38,936 nt of DNA from an uncultured Bacteroidales bacterium (GTDB taxonomy: Bacteria > Bacteroidota > Bacteroidia > Bacteroidales > UBA932): assembly GCA_947367375.1 (NCBI GenBank), contig CANBDZ010000008.1, positions 1 through 38,936 on the forward strand, written 5' to 3'. Below, piece after piece: positions 1 through 8,100 of this stretch. How positions within the stretch are numbered: position 1 is the stretch's first letter; every line of letters begins with the position of its first letter. The position numbers and the translations under genes are program-made. Below the pieces are notes generated by a model that did no database searches, was not told the origin of the DNA, and saw only the letters and a list, made by a program, of their open reading frames with translations.

Positions 1-574
1 GAATGCCTGTGCGTGAGTTGAGTTCCTTTGCGAAGAAATATGCAAGAGCAGACATCTCCATCACGTCAGCCTGAGTAACTGATTTCCATGAGCCCTGTAC
101 GTCTTCCTTGTGGCCGTCGAAGGAAGGGGAGTTAGGCACTCCGAAGTACCTGATCTGGTCGTTGGTGTAGGATGCGATCTCCTTTGCGAACATGTCAGTG
201 ACTCTTCTGACAGGGAGTTCCATGTTGGACTGGCCGGAGCACAGGAAGAGGTCTCCCACGAGGATGTCTTTGATTTCCTTGTCTGCAATCTTCAGTGTGT
301 AGGGGCCGCCGGCGGGGGCTTGCGGCAGCTCCAGCTGCCACCTGCCGTCGCAGCCGGCCTGCACCGGATAGCATTGGTTCTGCCAGCACACTCCGAAGCT
401 CTCCTCAGGATCCGCCCAACCCCAGACAGTAAAATCCTGTCCCTGCTGGATAAGCATGCCGTCACTGATAACCGCCGGCAGCCTCACCTCAGCCTTCGCC
501 TGGGTTGCCACTGTCAGTCCGAAACTGCATAAAATTGCAAGAACTGTAATCCTGATTGCTGTTCGTGTATTCAT
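1..574 (-). CDS. Sialate O-acetylesterase-family SGNH esterase, 3' end cut by window edge
   Basis: Not in the ORF track because it runs off the window; I translated it from the reverse complement. The visible 191 residues begin MNTRTAIRIT and have a signal peptide ending near residue 28 (TQAKA). A beta-sandwich-like stretch follows, then LCSGQSNMELP at about 111-121, the block I motif of the family with Ser116 as predicted nucleophile. The catalytic His and Asp would lie in the missing C-terminal part. Family members remove O-acetyl groups from sialic acids or from plant glycans. The neighbouring GH51, GH10 and SusCD genes make xylan or arabinoxylan deacetylation more plausible than sialate removal, but that is inference from context. 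It is separated from the locus by the transketolase gene, so the link is not certain. It is probably exported to the periplasm. Confidence 0.85.
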   Translation of the reverse strand, partial: MNTRTAIRITVLAILCSFGLTVATQAKAEVRLPAVISDGMLIQQGQDFTVWGWADPEESFGVCWQNQCYPVQAGCDGRWQLELPQAPAGGPYTLKIADKEIKDILVGDLFLCSGQSNMELPVRRVTDMFAKEIASYTNDQIRYFGVPNSPSFDGHKEDVQGSWKSVTQADVMEMSALAYFFAKELNSRTGI

Positions 575-673
575 ACTTCTGGAGTTTTCGTTTGCTGGTT
601 GTTTTTTAATCCTCGGACTGCCTGCCATCATTCCCTGTCATATCGAGCGACTGAATTGCCTGCTGCCTTTCTA

Positions 674-709
674 TGTCATATCGAGCGACCGAAGGGAGTC
701 GAGATATCT
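674..709 (-). repeat. Dispersed palindromic repeat, GATATC-type copy
   Basis: A 36-nt element closely matching 23486-23521. Read on the minus strand it starts with A then GATATC and ends in GATATGACA, with ATATC/GATAT arms and an inner CGAC/GTCG pairing. A truncated copy sharing TGTCATATCGAGCGAC (plus strand) lies just before it at 636-651. The other full copy has ATGTC/GACAT arms, a compensatory change on both sides. Confidence 0.8.
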
Positions 710-715
710 GTATCA

Positions 716-723
716 CAAAGTTA
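716..723 (-). promoter_or_regulatory. Candidate -7 element for the esterase gene
   Basis: Read on the minus strand this is TAACTTTG, a perfect match to the Bacteroidota -7 consensus TAnnTTTG. The nearest upstream TTG lies only 14 nt away, shorter than the usual 19-20, so the call is weak. If used, the leader of about 135 nt would contain the palindromic repeat at 674-709. Confidence 0.3.
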
Positions 724-909
724 GTCAATAACTCCCTCAAACCATCCTCAGATTAGTACATTGTATTGTCAAATTTGTTCGAACGGTATCAGATAAAAAA
801 CTAATCCTATCATTTTTGTAACATATCCCCCTCAGCCGCCTCCTGCAGTCTCACAACGGTGCGCACTAACCATCCTTATGAGCCCCAGCCGCGACTTTCT
901 GGGGTGTTA

Positions 910-1018
910 GCACTCACGGGGGTATTTTGGACCGACCCCCGTGAGTGCCAACCTTGCTCAGATGTGCTTCTGAGGCATTTTGCGTCACACGGGGGTGCCG
1001 GCAAAATACCCCCGTGAG
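910..1018. repeat. Composite inverted-hairpin element (REPIN-like)
   Basis: Three hairpins lie within 109 nt. The first has 14-bp perfect arms (GCACTCACGGGGGT, 910-923 and 935-948) and an 11-nt loop. The second has 5-bp arms CTCAG/CTGAG (957-961, 970-974). The third has 9-bp perfect arms (CACGGGGGT, 988-996 and 1008-1016) and also an 11-nt loop. The outer hairpins are inverted copies of each other: CTCACGGGGGTATTTTG at 913-929 is the exact reverse complement of 1002-1018. Two inverted REP-like hairpins around a short spacer is the layout of a REPIN. No transposase gene is present nearby. Confidence 0.75.
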
Positions 1019-1042
1019 CATTTCTCTATATGACAGCCTTGC

Positions 1043-1091
1043 TAATTTTGAGGGTGGCTATCGGATTTGTGGGGGAAAGTTGCTAAATTTG
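1043..1091 (+). promoter_or_regulatory. Candidate promoter elements for transketolase
   Basis: Two perfect TAnnTTTG elements lie upstream of the gene: TAATTTTG at 1043-1050 and TAAATTTG at 1084-1091. Neither has a TTG at the ideal 19-20 nt upstream; the second has one only 14 nt away at 1067-1069. The second would give the shorter leader. The choice cannot be made from sequence alone. Confidence 0.35.
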
Positions 1092-1126
1092 TACGATTTT
1101 CTGGGAAATTAATCATTCAATATCAT

Positions 1127-3142
1127 ATGAGCAACAAAACTATGAACCTTGCTGCGGATAATATCCGTATCCTTGCAGCTTCTATGGTCGAGAAGGCCAA
1201 GTCTGGTCATCCGGGCGGTGCTATGGGTGGCGCTGATTTCATGAACGTTCTCTATTCGGAGTACCTTCAGTATGATCCTGAGAACCCTAAGTGGGAGGGA
1301 AGAGACAGATTCTTCCTTGATCCAGGTCATATGTCTCCAATGCTCTACTCTCAGCTTGCATTGGCAGGCAAGTTCACTATTGACGAGCTTAAGCAGTTCC
1401 GTCAGTGGGGATCACCTACTCCAGGTCACCCGGAGGTGGATTTCCTTCGCGGTATCGAGAACACATCAGGCCCTCTCGGACAGGGACATGTGTTTGCGTT
1501 AGGTGCTGCAATTGCTGCAAAGTTCCTTGCTGCCCGCACAGGTAACCCTACATTCTCTAAGGAGACTATCTACGCATACATCTCTGACGGTGGAGTGCAG
1601 GAGGAGATTTCTCAGGGAGCAGGCCGTGTAGCAGGTCACCTCGGACTCGACAACCTCATCATGTTCTTTGACTCAAACGACATCCAGCTCTCTACAGAGT
1701 GCGCTGAGGTGATCTCAGAGAACACAGAGATGAAGTACAAGGCTTGGGGCTGGCATGTGATCACTATCGACGGAAACGACTGCGACCAGATCCGCAAGGC
1801 TCTCGACGAAGCTAAGGCTGTTGAAGGCAAGCCTACCCTCATCATCGGTAAGTGTGTGATGGGTAAGGGTGCACGCCAGGCTGACGGTTCAAGCTACGAG
1901 CGTAACTGCAAGACTCACGGAGCACCTCTCGGCGGAGATGCATACAGAAATACAATCATCAACCTCGGCGGTAATCCAGACGATCCGTTCGTGATCTTTG
2001 ACGAGGTGAAGGAGCTTTATGCAAAGCGTGAGGCTGAGCTTAAGGCAATTGCTGCAGAGCGTCATGCTGAAGAGGCTGCTTGGGCAGCTGCAAATCCAGA
2101 GATGGCTGCGGCACAGGCTGAGTGGTTCAGCGGAAATGCTCCTAAGATCGACTGGAGCAAGGTGCAGCAGAAGCCGGGCGATGCAACAAGAAATGCATCT
2201 GCAGTGGTTCTCGGACAGCTTGCACAGCAGGTTCCTAACATGATCTGCTCATCAGCAGACCTTTCAAACTCAGACAAGACTGACGGCTTCCTCAAGCAGA
2301 CAAAGGCTATCGTAAACGGAGACTTCAGCGGAGCCTTCTTCCAGGCAGGTGTTGCAGAGCTCACAATGGCTTGCTGCTGCCTCGGTATGGCACTTCACGG
2401 TGGTGTACTCGCAGCTTGCGGAACATTCTTCGTATTCTCAGACTACATGAAGCCAGCGGTCCGTATGGCAGCTCTTATGGAGCTTCCAGTGAAGTTCATC
2501 TGGTCACACGACGCATTCCGCGTGGGAGAGGACGGTCCTACTCACGAGCCAGTTGAGCAGGAGGCACAGATCCGCCTTATGGAGAAACTCAAGAACCACA
2601 GCGGCAAGAACTCAGTTCTCGTACTCCGTCCGGCTGACGTAGATGAGACTACAGAGTGCTGGAAGATGGCAATGGAGAACATGGACACACCTTCAGCCCT
2701 CATCCTTTCACGCCAGAACATCGAGCAGCTTCCTGCAGGAACTGACTACACTCAGGCAGAGAAGGGTGCTTACATCGTAGCAGGCTCAGATGAGAACCCA
2801 GACGTGATCCTCGTAGCTTCAGGTTCTGAGGTTTCAACACTCGTTGCAGGTGCAGCGCTTCTCCGCGAGGACGGTCTTAAGGTACGCGTCGTAAGCTGCC
2901 CTTCAGAGGGACTCTTCAGAAACCAGCCTAAGGAGTACCAGGAGTCAGTGCTTCCAAACGGAGCAAAGATCTTCGGTCTCACAGCAGGTCTTCCAGTAAA
3001 CCTCCTCGGCCTCGTAGGAGCAAACGGTAAGGTCTTCGGCCTTGAAAGCTTCGGATTCTCAGCACCTTACAAGGTTCTCGACGAGAAGCTCGGCTTCACA
3101 GCCCAGAACGTTTACAACCAGGTAAAGGAAATGTTCAACTAG
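1127..3142 (+). CDS. tkt: Transketolase
   Basis: A thiamine-diphosphate enzyme of the non-oxidative pentose phosphate pathway, moving two-carbon ketol units between sugar phosphates in the cytoplasm. The ORF track starts at 1067, but the ATG at 1127 (MSNKTMNLAADN) gives 671 aa, the usual family length; the upstream 20 codons do not resemble the family and overlap a candidate promoter. Visible motifs are KSGHPGGAMGGADF near the N-terminus, the cofactor-site region SDGGVQEEIS, and the pyrimidine-domain stretch DAFRVGEDGPTHEPVEQ. The phosphate/cofactor loop reads GPLGQGHVFALG, unlike the common GPLGQGxxNAVG, but the protein is full length and looks functional. It sits beside a pentose-polymer locus, and xylose and arabinose catabolism would feed this enzyme. 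It is followed by a strong terminator and appears monocistronic. Confidence 0.96.
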   Translation: MSNKTMNLAADNIRILAASMVEKAKSGHPGGAMGGADFMNVLYSEYLQYDPENPKWEGRDRFFLDPGHMSPMLYSQLALAGKFTIDELKQFRQWGSPTPGHPEVDFLRGIENTSGPLGQGHVFALGAAIAAKFLAARTGNPTFSKETIYAYISDGGVQEEISQGAGRVAGHLGLDNLIMFFDSNDIQLSTECAEVISENTEMKYKAWGWHVITIDGNDCDQIRKALDEAKAVEGKPTLIIGKCVMGKGARQADGSSYERNCKTHGAPLGGDAYRNTIINLGGNPDDPFVIFDEVKELYAKREAELKAIAAERHAEEAAWAAANPEMAAAQAEWFSGNAPKIDWSKVQQKPGDATRNASAVVLGQLAQQVPNMICSSADLSNSDKTDGFLKQTKAIVNGDFSGAFFQAGVAELTMACCCLGMALHGGVLAACGTFFVFSDYMKPAVRMAALMELPVKFIWSHDAFRVGEDGPTHEPVEQEAQIRLMEKLKNHSGKNSVLVLRPADVDETTECWKMAMENMDTPSALILSRQNIEQLPAGTDYTQAEKGAYIVAGSDENPDVILVASGSEVSTLVAGAALLREDGLKVRVVSCPSEGLFRNQPKEYQESVLPNGAKIFGLTAGLPVNLLGLVGANGKVFGLESFGFSAPYKVLDEKLGFTAQNVYNQVKEMFN

Positions 3143-3164
3143 GACATAGGAATATATGAACGCA

Positions 3165-3199
3165 GAATAGGGTGACCAGACGGTCACCCTATTCTTTAA
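3165..3199 (+). terminator. Intrinsic terminator after transketolase
   Basis: A perfect 13-bp stem (GAATAGGGTGACC at 3165-3177 with 3182-3194) and 4-nt loop AGAC, followed by TTTAAT. It lies 22 nt after the transketolase stop. The minus side lacks a T-tract, so it is best assigned to the plus strand, though the hairpin may also slow transcription coming from the GH51 gene. Confidence 0.88.
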
Positions 3200-3205
3200 T
3201 ATCGG

Positions 3206-3231
3206 GATGCCCGGTCGGAGCCGGGCATGAC
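3206..3231 (+). repeat. Dispersed palindromic repeat, GCCCGG-type copy
   Basis: Arms GATGCCCGGTC and GCCGGGCATGAC around a 3-nt centre. It has the same frame as the copies at 9499 and 23350, but the arm base is G/C where those have C/G, a compensatory change. It sits between the convergent 3' ends of transketolase and GH51. Confidence 0.75.
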
Positions 3232-3237
3232 GGTGTG

Positions 3238-5187
3238 TTAGAATGCTATTCTGTAGATGTTGAACGAGTATGGCTCGAGCTGGAGGTTAAGGGTTTTGCC
3301 TGAGGCCGGGAGTTCTTTTGTTTTTGGAGAGATGATCTCGTTGCCGAAGGTGTTTACTGTACTCAAACTGCTGTTCTGCAGGTAGATATGTCTGCAAGAT
3401 GTCATATACTGCTTCTTTTTCAGGCCGTCAAGGGCGATCTCTACAGTCTTTGCAGAGTCTGACGAGTTCACGATTTTGATGACGAGTTCACCGCTCTCAG
3501 AATCGATTACTGCTGAGGCATAGAGGTTCTCCTGGCCGATGAGGGTCTTGCCGTCCATTGTGATGTCGAGTACTTCTGTGCCGGAGTTGTTGCCGTACAT
3601 CTGCTGCACATAGTAGTTTGCTGTCCTCAGGACCTCGAGGTTGTTGAACCAGATGAGGTCCGGGCTCCACTGCCATGCTTCCGCGTGAGCGAAGAGGGGA
3701 GCGTAGGTTGCAAGACGGACTATGTCGGCATTTCTTTCGAGACCTGTCATGAAGGCAGCTTCAGAAAGGGCTGCGAGGAATGAGTTTTCTCTGTCTGTGC
3801 TGTAGTCGTGGCTTGCGAACTCTCCTGCAAACACCTTCGGACCCTTTCTGTCGTAAGAGTCGTATCTGTCGGCGTTCTTCCAGAACCAGTCCGGCTCCTG
3901 ATAGTAGTGTTCGTCCACCAGGTCTGCTCCAAGTCGTGCCATTTCTGGCCAGAGGTATTTGAAATGCTCGTCTTCCGGGTATGGGCCTGAACTTCCGATC
4001 AGGAGGATCTCAGGATGCACCTTTCTGATCTCTTTCATAAACACTTCAAGGCGCTCGACATAGCCTGGACCCCACTGCTCGTTGCCGATTGCGAGGTATT
4101 TCATTCCGAAAGGCTCCGGATGGCCCATTTCTGCTCGTACCTTGCCCCAAGGAGTCTCAGGACTTCCGTTTGCGAATTCGATGAGGTCAATCGCGTCCTG
4201 GATGTACGGTCCAAGCTCATCCACAGGCACAACCTCGGTGCTCTCAAACTGGCAGGCCATTCCGCAGCTGATTACTGGAAGCGGGGTCGCTCCGAGGTCC
4301 TCTGCAAGGAGGAACATCTCATAGAAACCCATTCCGGTGCTCTGGAAATAGTCCGGAGCAGCCCTATGCTTGAAGACATGGTTCCATCTGTTCTCATTGA
4401 GCGGACGGTTTTCCACCGGGCCCACACTCTTCTTCCATTCGTATCTGGTGTCCAAGCTGTTACCTTCGATGATGCAGCCGCCCGGGAATCTGAAGAATCC
4501 AGGGTTCAGGTCATACAGAGCCTGAACGAGGTCCTTCCTGAGGCCGTTTTCCCTGCCTTTCCAGGTGTCCACAGGGAAAAGGGATATATGGTCAATCTCC
4601 ACAGTACCCTTGCTCTCAAGCAGGATTCTGAGCTTGCTGTGGGCATCTGTGAACGGAGAAGTCATATTTACGGTGATCTTGTGCCAGCCCTTGCCCTGCA
4701 CGTCCATATATACACCATAATCTCCGTTATATCCATTCGAAGCCACGAGCTCTGCCTTCAGCGTCATCGGCCTGTCCTCGTCGGTCCTTACGTACGCCGA
4801 AAGGCGGTACTCCTTGCCCTCCTTGAGGCCGATGCCCCTATATCCCTCATTGTCGATTCCGGCCCTGAGTCTTCTTCCGTCGTTGGTTATGCACACATAA
4901 TGCGGGTTCCTGTCGAAGCATGGGTCCTCATCCTCGATGCTGACCAGGCCGAACGGTGTCCAACCTACAAGGCTGTTCGGGAACTCGAACGAGCGGTTCT
5001 TCACGAGCTCCGCGTAGAGTCCGCCGTCGGCTCCGAAGTTGATGTCCTCGAAGAATATACCGTACATTTCAGGGGATATGGCTTTGCCTGTTCCCTTCAT
5101 GTCCACGTTGAGGTGGTGTACCGGTGCCTGCGCAGCTGCACAAAGGCAGACTGCTGACAGTGTCAGAGTGAGCAATGACTTTTTCAT
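3238..5187 (-). CDS. GH51 alpha-L-arabinofuranosidase
   Basis: Releases L-arabinofuranose side chains from arabinoxylan or arabino-oligosaccharides. The 649-aa protein has a signal peptide (cleavage near residue 20, CAAAQ), so it is probably periplasmic; no lipobox is seen. The catalytic barrel starts at about 35 (MYGIFFEDIN). A CBM4/9-like beta-sandwich is inserted at about 66-205, then the barrel resumes with FFRFPGGC (231-238). The acid/base is Glu370 in AIGNEQWG and the nucleophile Glu456 in FAGEFASH, both typical of GH51. A C-terminal beta domain covers roughly 500-649. The gene begins 4 nt after the HTCS stop on the same strand, so the two are almost certainly co-transcribed. Substrate is inferred from the family and from the GH10 and SusCD neighbours. 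Confidence 0.94.
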   Translation of the reverse strand: MKKSLLTLTLSAVCLCAAAQAPVHHLNVDMKGTGKAISPEMYGIFFEDINFGADGGLYAELVKNRSFEFPNSLVGWTPFGLVSIEDEDPCFDRNPHYVCITNDGRRLRAGIDNEGYRGIGLKEGKEYRLSAYVRTDEDRPMTLKAELVASNGYNGDYGVYMDVQGKGWHKITVNMTSPFTDAHSKLRILLESKGTVEIDHISLFPVDTWKGRENGLRKDLVQALYDLNPGFFRFPGGCIIEGNSLDTRYEWKKSVGPVENRPLNENRWNHVFKHRAAPDYFQSTGMGFYEMFLLAEDLGATPLPVISCGMACQFESTEVVPVDELGPYIQDAIDLIEFANGSPETPWGKVRAEMGHPEPFGMKYLAIGNEQWGPGYVERLEVFMKEIRKVHPEILLIGSSGPYPEDEHFKYLWPEMARLGADLVDEHYYQEPDWFWKNADRYDSYDRKGPKVFAGEFASHDYSTDRENSFLAALSEAAFMTGLERNADIVRLATYAPLFAHAEAWQWSPDLIWFNNLEVLRTANYYVQQMYGNNSGTEVLDITMDGKTLIGQENLYASAVIDSESGELVIKIVNSSDSAKTVEIALDGLKKKQYMTSCRHIYLQNSSLSTVNTFGNEIISPKTKELPASGKTLNLQLEPYSFNIYRIAF

Positions 5188-5191
5188 ATGA

Positions 5192-8100
5192 TTATTCGAA
5201 TATTTTCTTCAATGTTTCCTCGTCCTTGCAGTCCATATACTTGGCTACAAACTCTTTAGGTGTCATTCCGAAGTAGTCGTGGAATGAGTTTGAGAAGTAC
5301 GAGTGTGTAGAGAAGCCGACCTTGTAGGCGACCTCCGAGATGTTTACCTTGTTGTTCAGGAGAAGGAAGGCAGCCTGTTTGAGCCTTATCGACTTGATGA
5401 GGTTGCTTGGTGAGATGTTCATAAGTTCCTTCAGCTTGCGGTTCAGGTGGACGCGGCTCATTCCGACCTCGTGGCTCAGCGTCTCGACGCTGAATTCGGT
5501 GTTCTCCATGTTCGCACGGATGGTCTTTATGACCTTGTCTATCAGCTGGTTGCCTGAATCGACCATCTGTGTCTCAGTGTAGCCATAGTCTATCTCCTTG
5601 CTGAACTTGTTCCTTATCGTGTCGCGTGTCGAGATGGCAGCCGCGATGGCGCTCTTAAGCATATCCAACGAGATAGGCTTGGTGAAGAATCTGTCTGCAC
5701 CGCTCTCTATAGACCTCTGCTGGCTCTGTTCGTCTGATGATGAGGTCAGGAGGATTACCGGGATGTGGTTGGTACCAGGATTCTTCTTGATCTTTTCGCA
5801 AAGTTCCGCTCCGTCCATTCCTTCCATAACGAGGTCTGTGATCACGGCGTCAGGGATGGTGGTCGATATCTTGGCCCATGCCTCCTTACCGTTCGCAGCT
5901 ACCTCTATATTATATATAGTCTGAAGTTCGTGCTTCAGATAAGCCCTCATCTCGCTGTCGTCGTCTACAAGCACGATCCTTCGCTTCGCTCTACCGTGCT
6001 TCTGCGCCTCCTCTTCCTTCACATTGCCGGTGAAAGTCACATCCTCTCTGCTCGAAGAATGTTCCTCCAGCTTAGAGAGAGTCTTGGTGTAGAGGTCCTT
6101 ATGGTTTGTAGGCTGTGTAAGCTCTTCCGCACTCAAGTGGCTGCTTCCCACAGGGATTCTGATACGGAATGACACACCCTCGTCGGTGTTGTAGGCACTG
6201 ATCTCACCGTGGTGAAGTTCTACAAGCATCTTGGCGAGGTTCAGACCTACTCCGGAGCCTACTTTTGCGTCTGCAATGTCCGCCTGGTAGAATCTGTCAA
6301 ACAGTTTGTCCAGATGCCTCTCCTCGATAGGGTTTCCGGTGTTGAATATGGTGAATTCCACGTACTCGGCTACATTTCCTGCAAGCACTCCGTTGTTCTG
6401 TTTAGGCGAGCTGACACTGATGGTGATCTCGCCTGCGTCAGGAGTGTACTTGAACGCATTTGAGAGGATATTGAATATGATCTTGTCGAAGTTGCCCTGG
6501 TCAATCCAGAGGTTAGTTATCTCGTTCTCCGGATGGATAGTGAAGCGGATATCTCTGCTTATTGCCAGATTATCAAAGGATTGCATGATGTCCTTGATGA
6601 AATATACGACATCTGTCTCAAGGAAATGCAACTGCATCTGTCCGTTGTCCACCTTGCGCATGTCCAGAAGCTGGTTTACAAGACGCAGCACTCGCAGACT
6701 GTTGCGGTACATGAGGTTGTACAGGTCCTTCTGCTTCGGATCGGTCTCCGCCTCACGCAGCTTTTTAAGCGGCGTCATCACGAGCGTCAGCGGTGTGCGG
6801 ATCTCGTGTGATATATTCGTGAACATATCCAACCTGAACTCCTTCAGCTCCGACTCGCGCTGCTTCTCCTTCAGCGCCTGCTTTCTTTTGATATATTTCC
6901 TTACGGCCGAGCTTATATATATAATTATAAGTATATATATGATCCACGCCCAAAGGGAGCTGTACCAAGGCGGGAGGATGCGGATGCCTATCTCCTTGTA
7001 GGAATATTCCTCCGGCTCGCCGTCGAAGAAGGCCATCGCCTTCATTGTGTACCTTCCTGACGGAAGGTTGGTATAAGTGATTGTCCTTGAATTGGATATG
7101 GATCTGTTCCACTCCTTTTCAAAGCCTTCCATCATGTAGGAATATGTGATCTTCTTCGGGTTGGTGTACTCGAGGACCGCAAATTCAAGGGAGAATATGT
7201 TGGAGTTGTATGGGAGGGTGATCTGGGTGGCCTGGGTTATATGCTTGTCCAGGATGTTGGCGTCGCCCAGTGACGGATCGTAGTCAACAGGACGGTTCAT
7301 CACTGTAAGGTTGGACAGGTGAAGAGGCGGAACCGGGTGACTGCGCTGGTCCACGATGTGAGGGAAGAATGATGTGAGGCCCTTGATTCCTCCGAACCAG
7401 AGCTTTCCGTTTCTGTCCTTCATCGAGGCGTTTGCGTGGAATTCGTTTTCCTGAAGTCCGTCGTAGTGGTAGTAGTTCTTGAATTCCCCAGTCTTGATCT
7501 GGAGTCTTGAGAGTCCGTTAAGTGTTGATATCCAAAGGTTTCCTTCGTCTGCCTGGAGGATGTTGGTGATGACGTTGCTCGGAAGTCCGTCAGATGTGGT
7601 GTAGGTCTTTGTGGTTTTCTCGGACTTGTCAAAACGTACAAGGCCTTCTCCAGTTCCTATCCAAAGTTTGCCTTCGCTGTCTTCGCAGAAGGAATATACG
7701 CGTGTCGTGAGGTCTTCGTTTGTGTCGTAATGGATGATCTTTCCTGTTCTTTTGTCATATGACATAGGACCATTGTATGTGCCGATCCAAAGGATGCCGG
7801 CCTTGTCCATATGCATTGTGCTGACCCATTTGTTGTCGTTGTCGTTCCAGATCCTCACAACATTCTGGGCTGCAGCATCGATTGCTGAGATGCCGTTTCC
7901 GTGGGTTCCGGCGTACATTATGTCCTCTTCCTTGGAGTACTCCAGACTTATTATCTTTTCAGTTTCAATGCTTTGCTGATCTTTGAAAGGTCTGATTCCT
8001 TCGTCTTTGGTGTATGTCAGCACGCCGTCAAGATAGGTCGCAATCCACAGTCTGCCTCTCTTGTCAAGGGCGAGTGACATGATGGAGTTGTTGGTCAGAC

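Larger units (their letters stand above)
575..1126. other. Gene-free intergenic region between divergent esterase and transketolase genes
   Basis: I see no convincing gene in these 552 nt. The 91-aa plus-strand ORF at 456-731 overlaps the esterase and runs through repeats. The region holds one truncated and one full copy of a dispersed palindromic repeat (636-709), a composite of inverted hairpins (910-1018), and candidate promoter elements for the two flanking genes. The rest is AT-rich and carries no recognisable signal. Confidence 0.6.

Noticed and set aside
110-532. 140-aa plus-strand ORF at the left edge
   Set aside because: Antisense to the esterase, whose reverse-strand frame shows LCSGQSNMELP and a signal peptide.
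1067-1126. Upstream start for transketolase
   Set aside because: The extra 20 residues do not resemble the family and overlap the candidate -7 element; ATG at 1127 gives the normal length.
4015-5157. 380-aa plus-strand ORF
   Set aside because: It is fully antisense to the GH51 gene, which has intact catalytic motifs and a signal peptide; the ORF has no recognisable domain.
6306-7001. 231-aa plus-strand ORF
   Set aside because: Shadow of the HTCS kinase region on the opposite strand.
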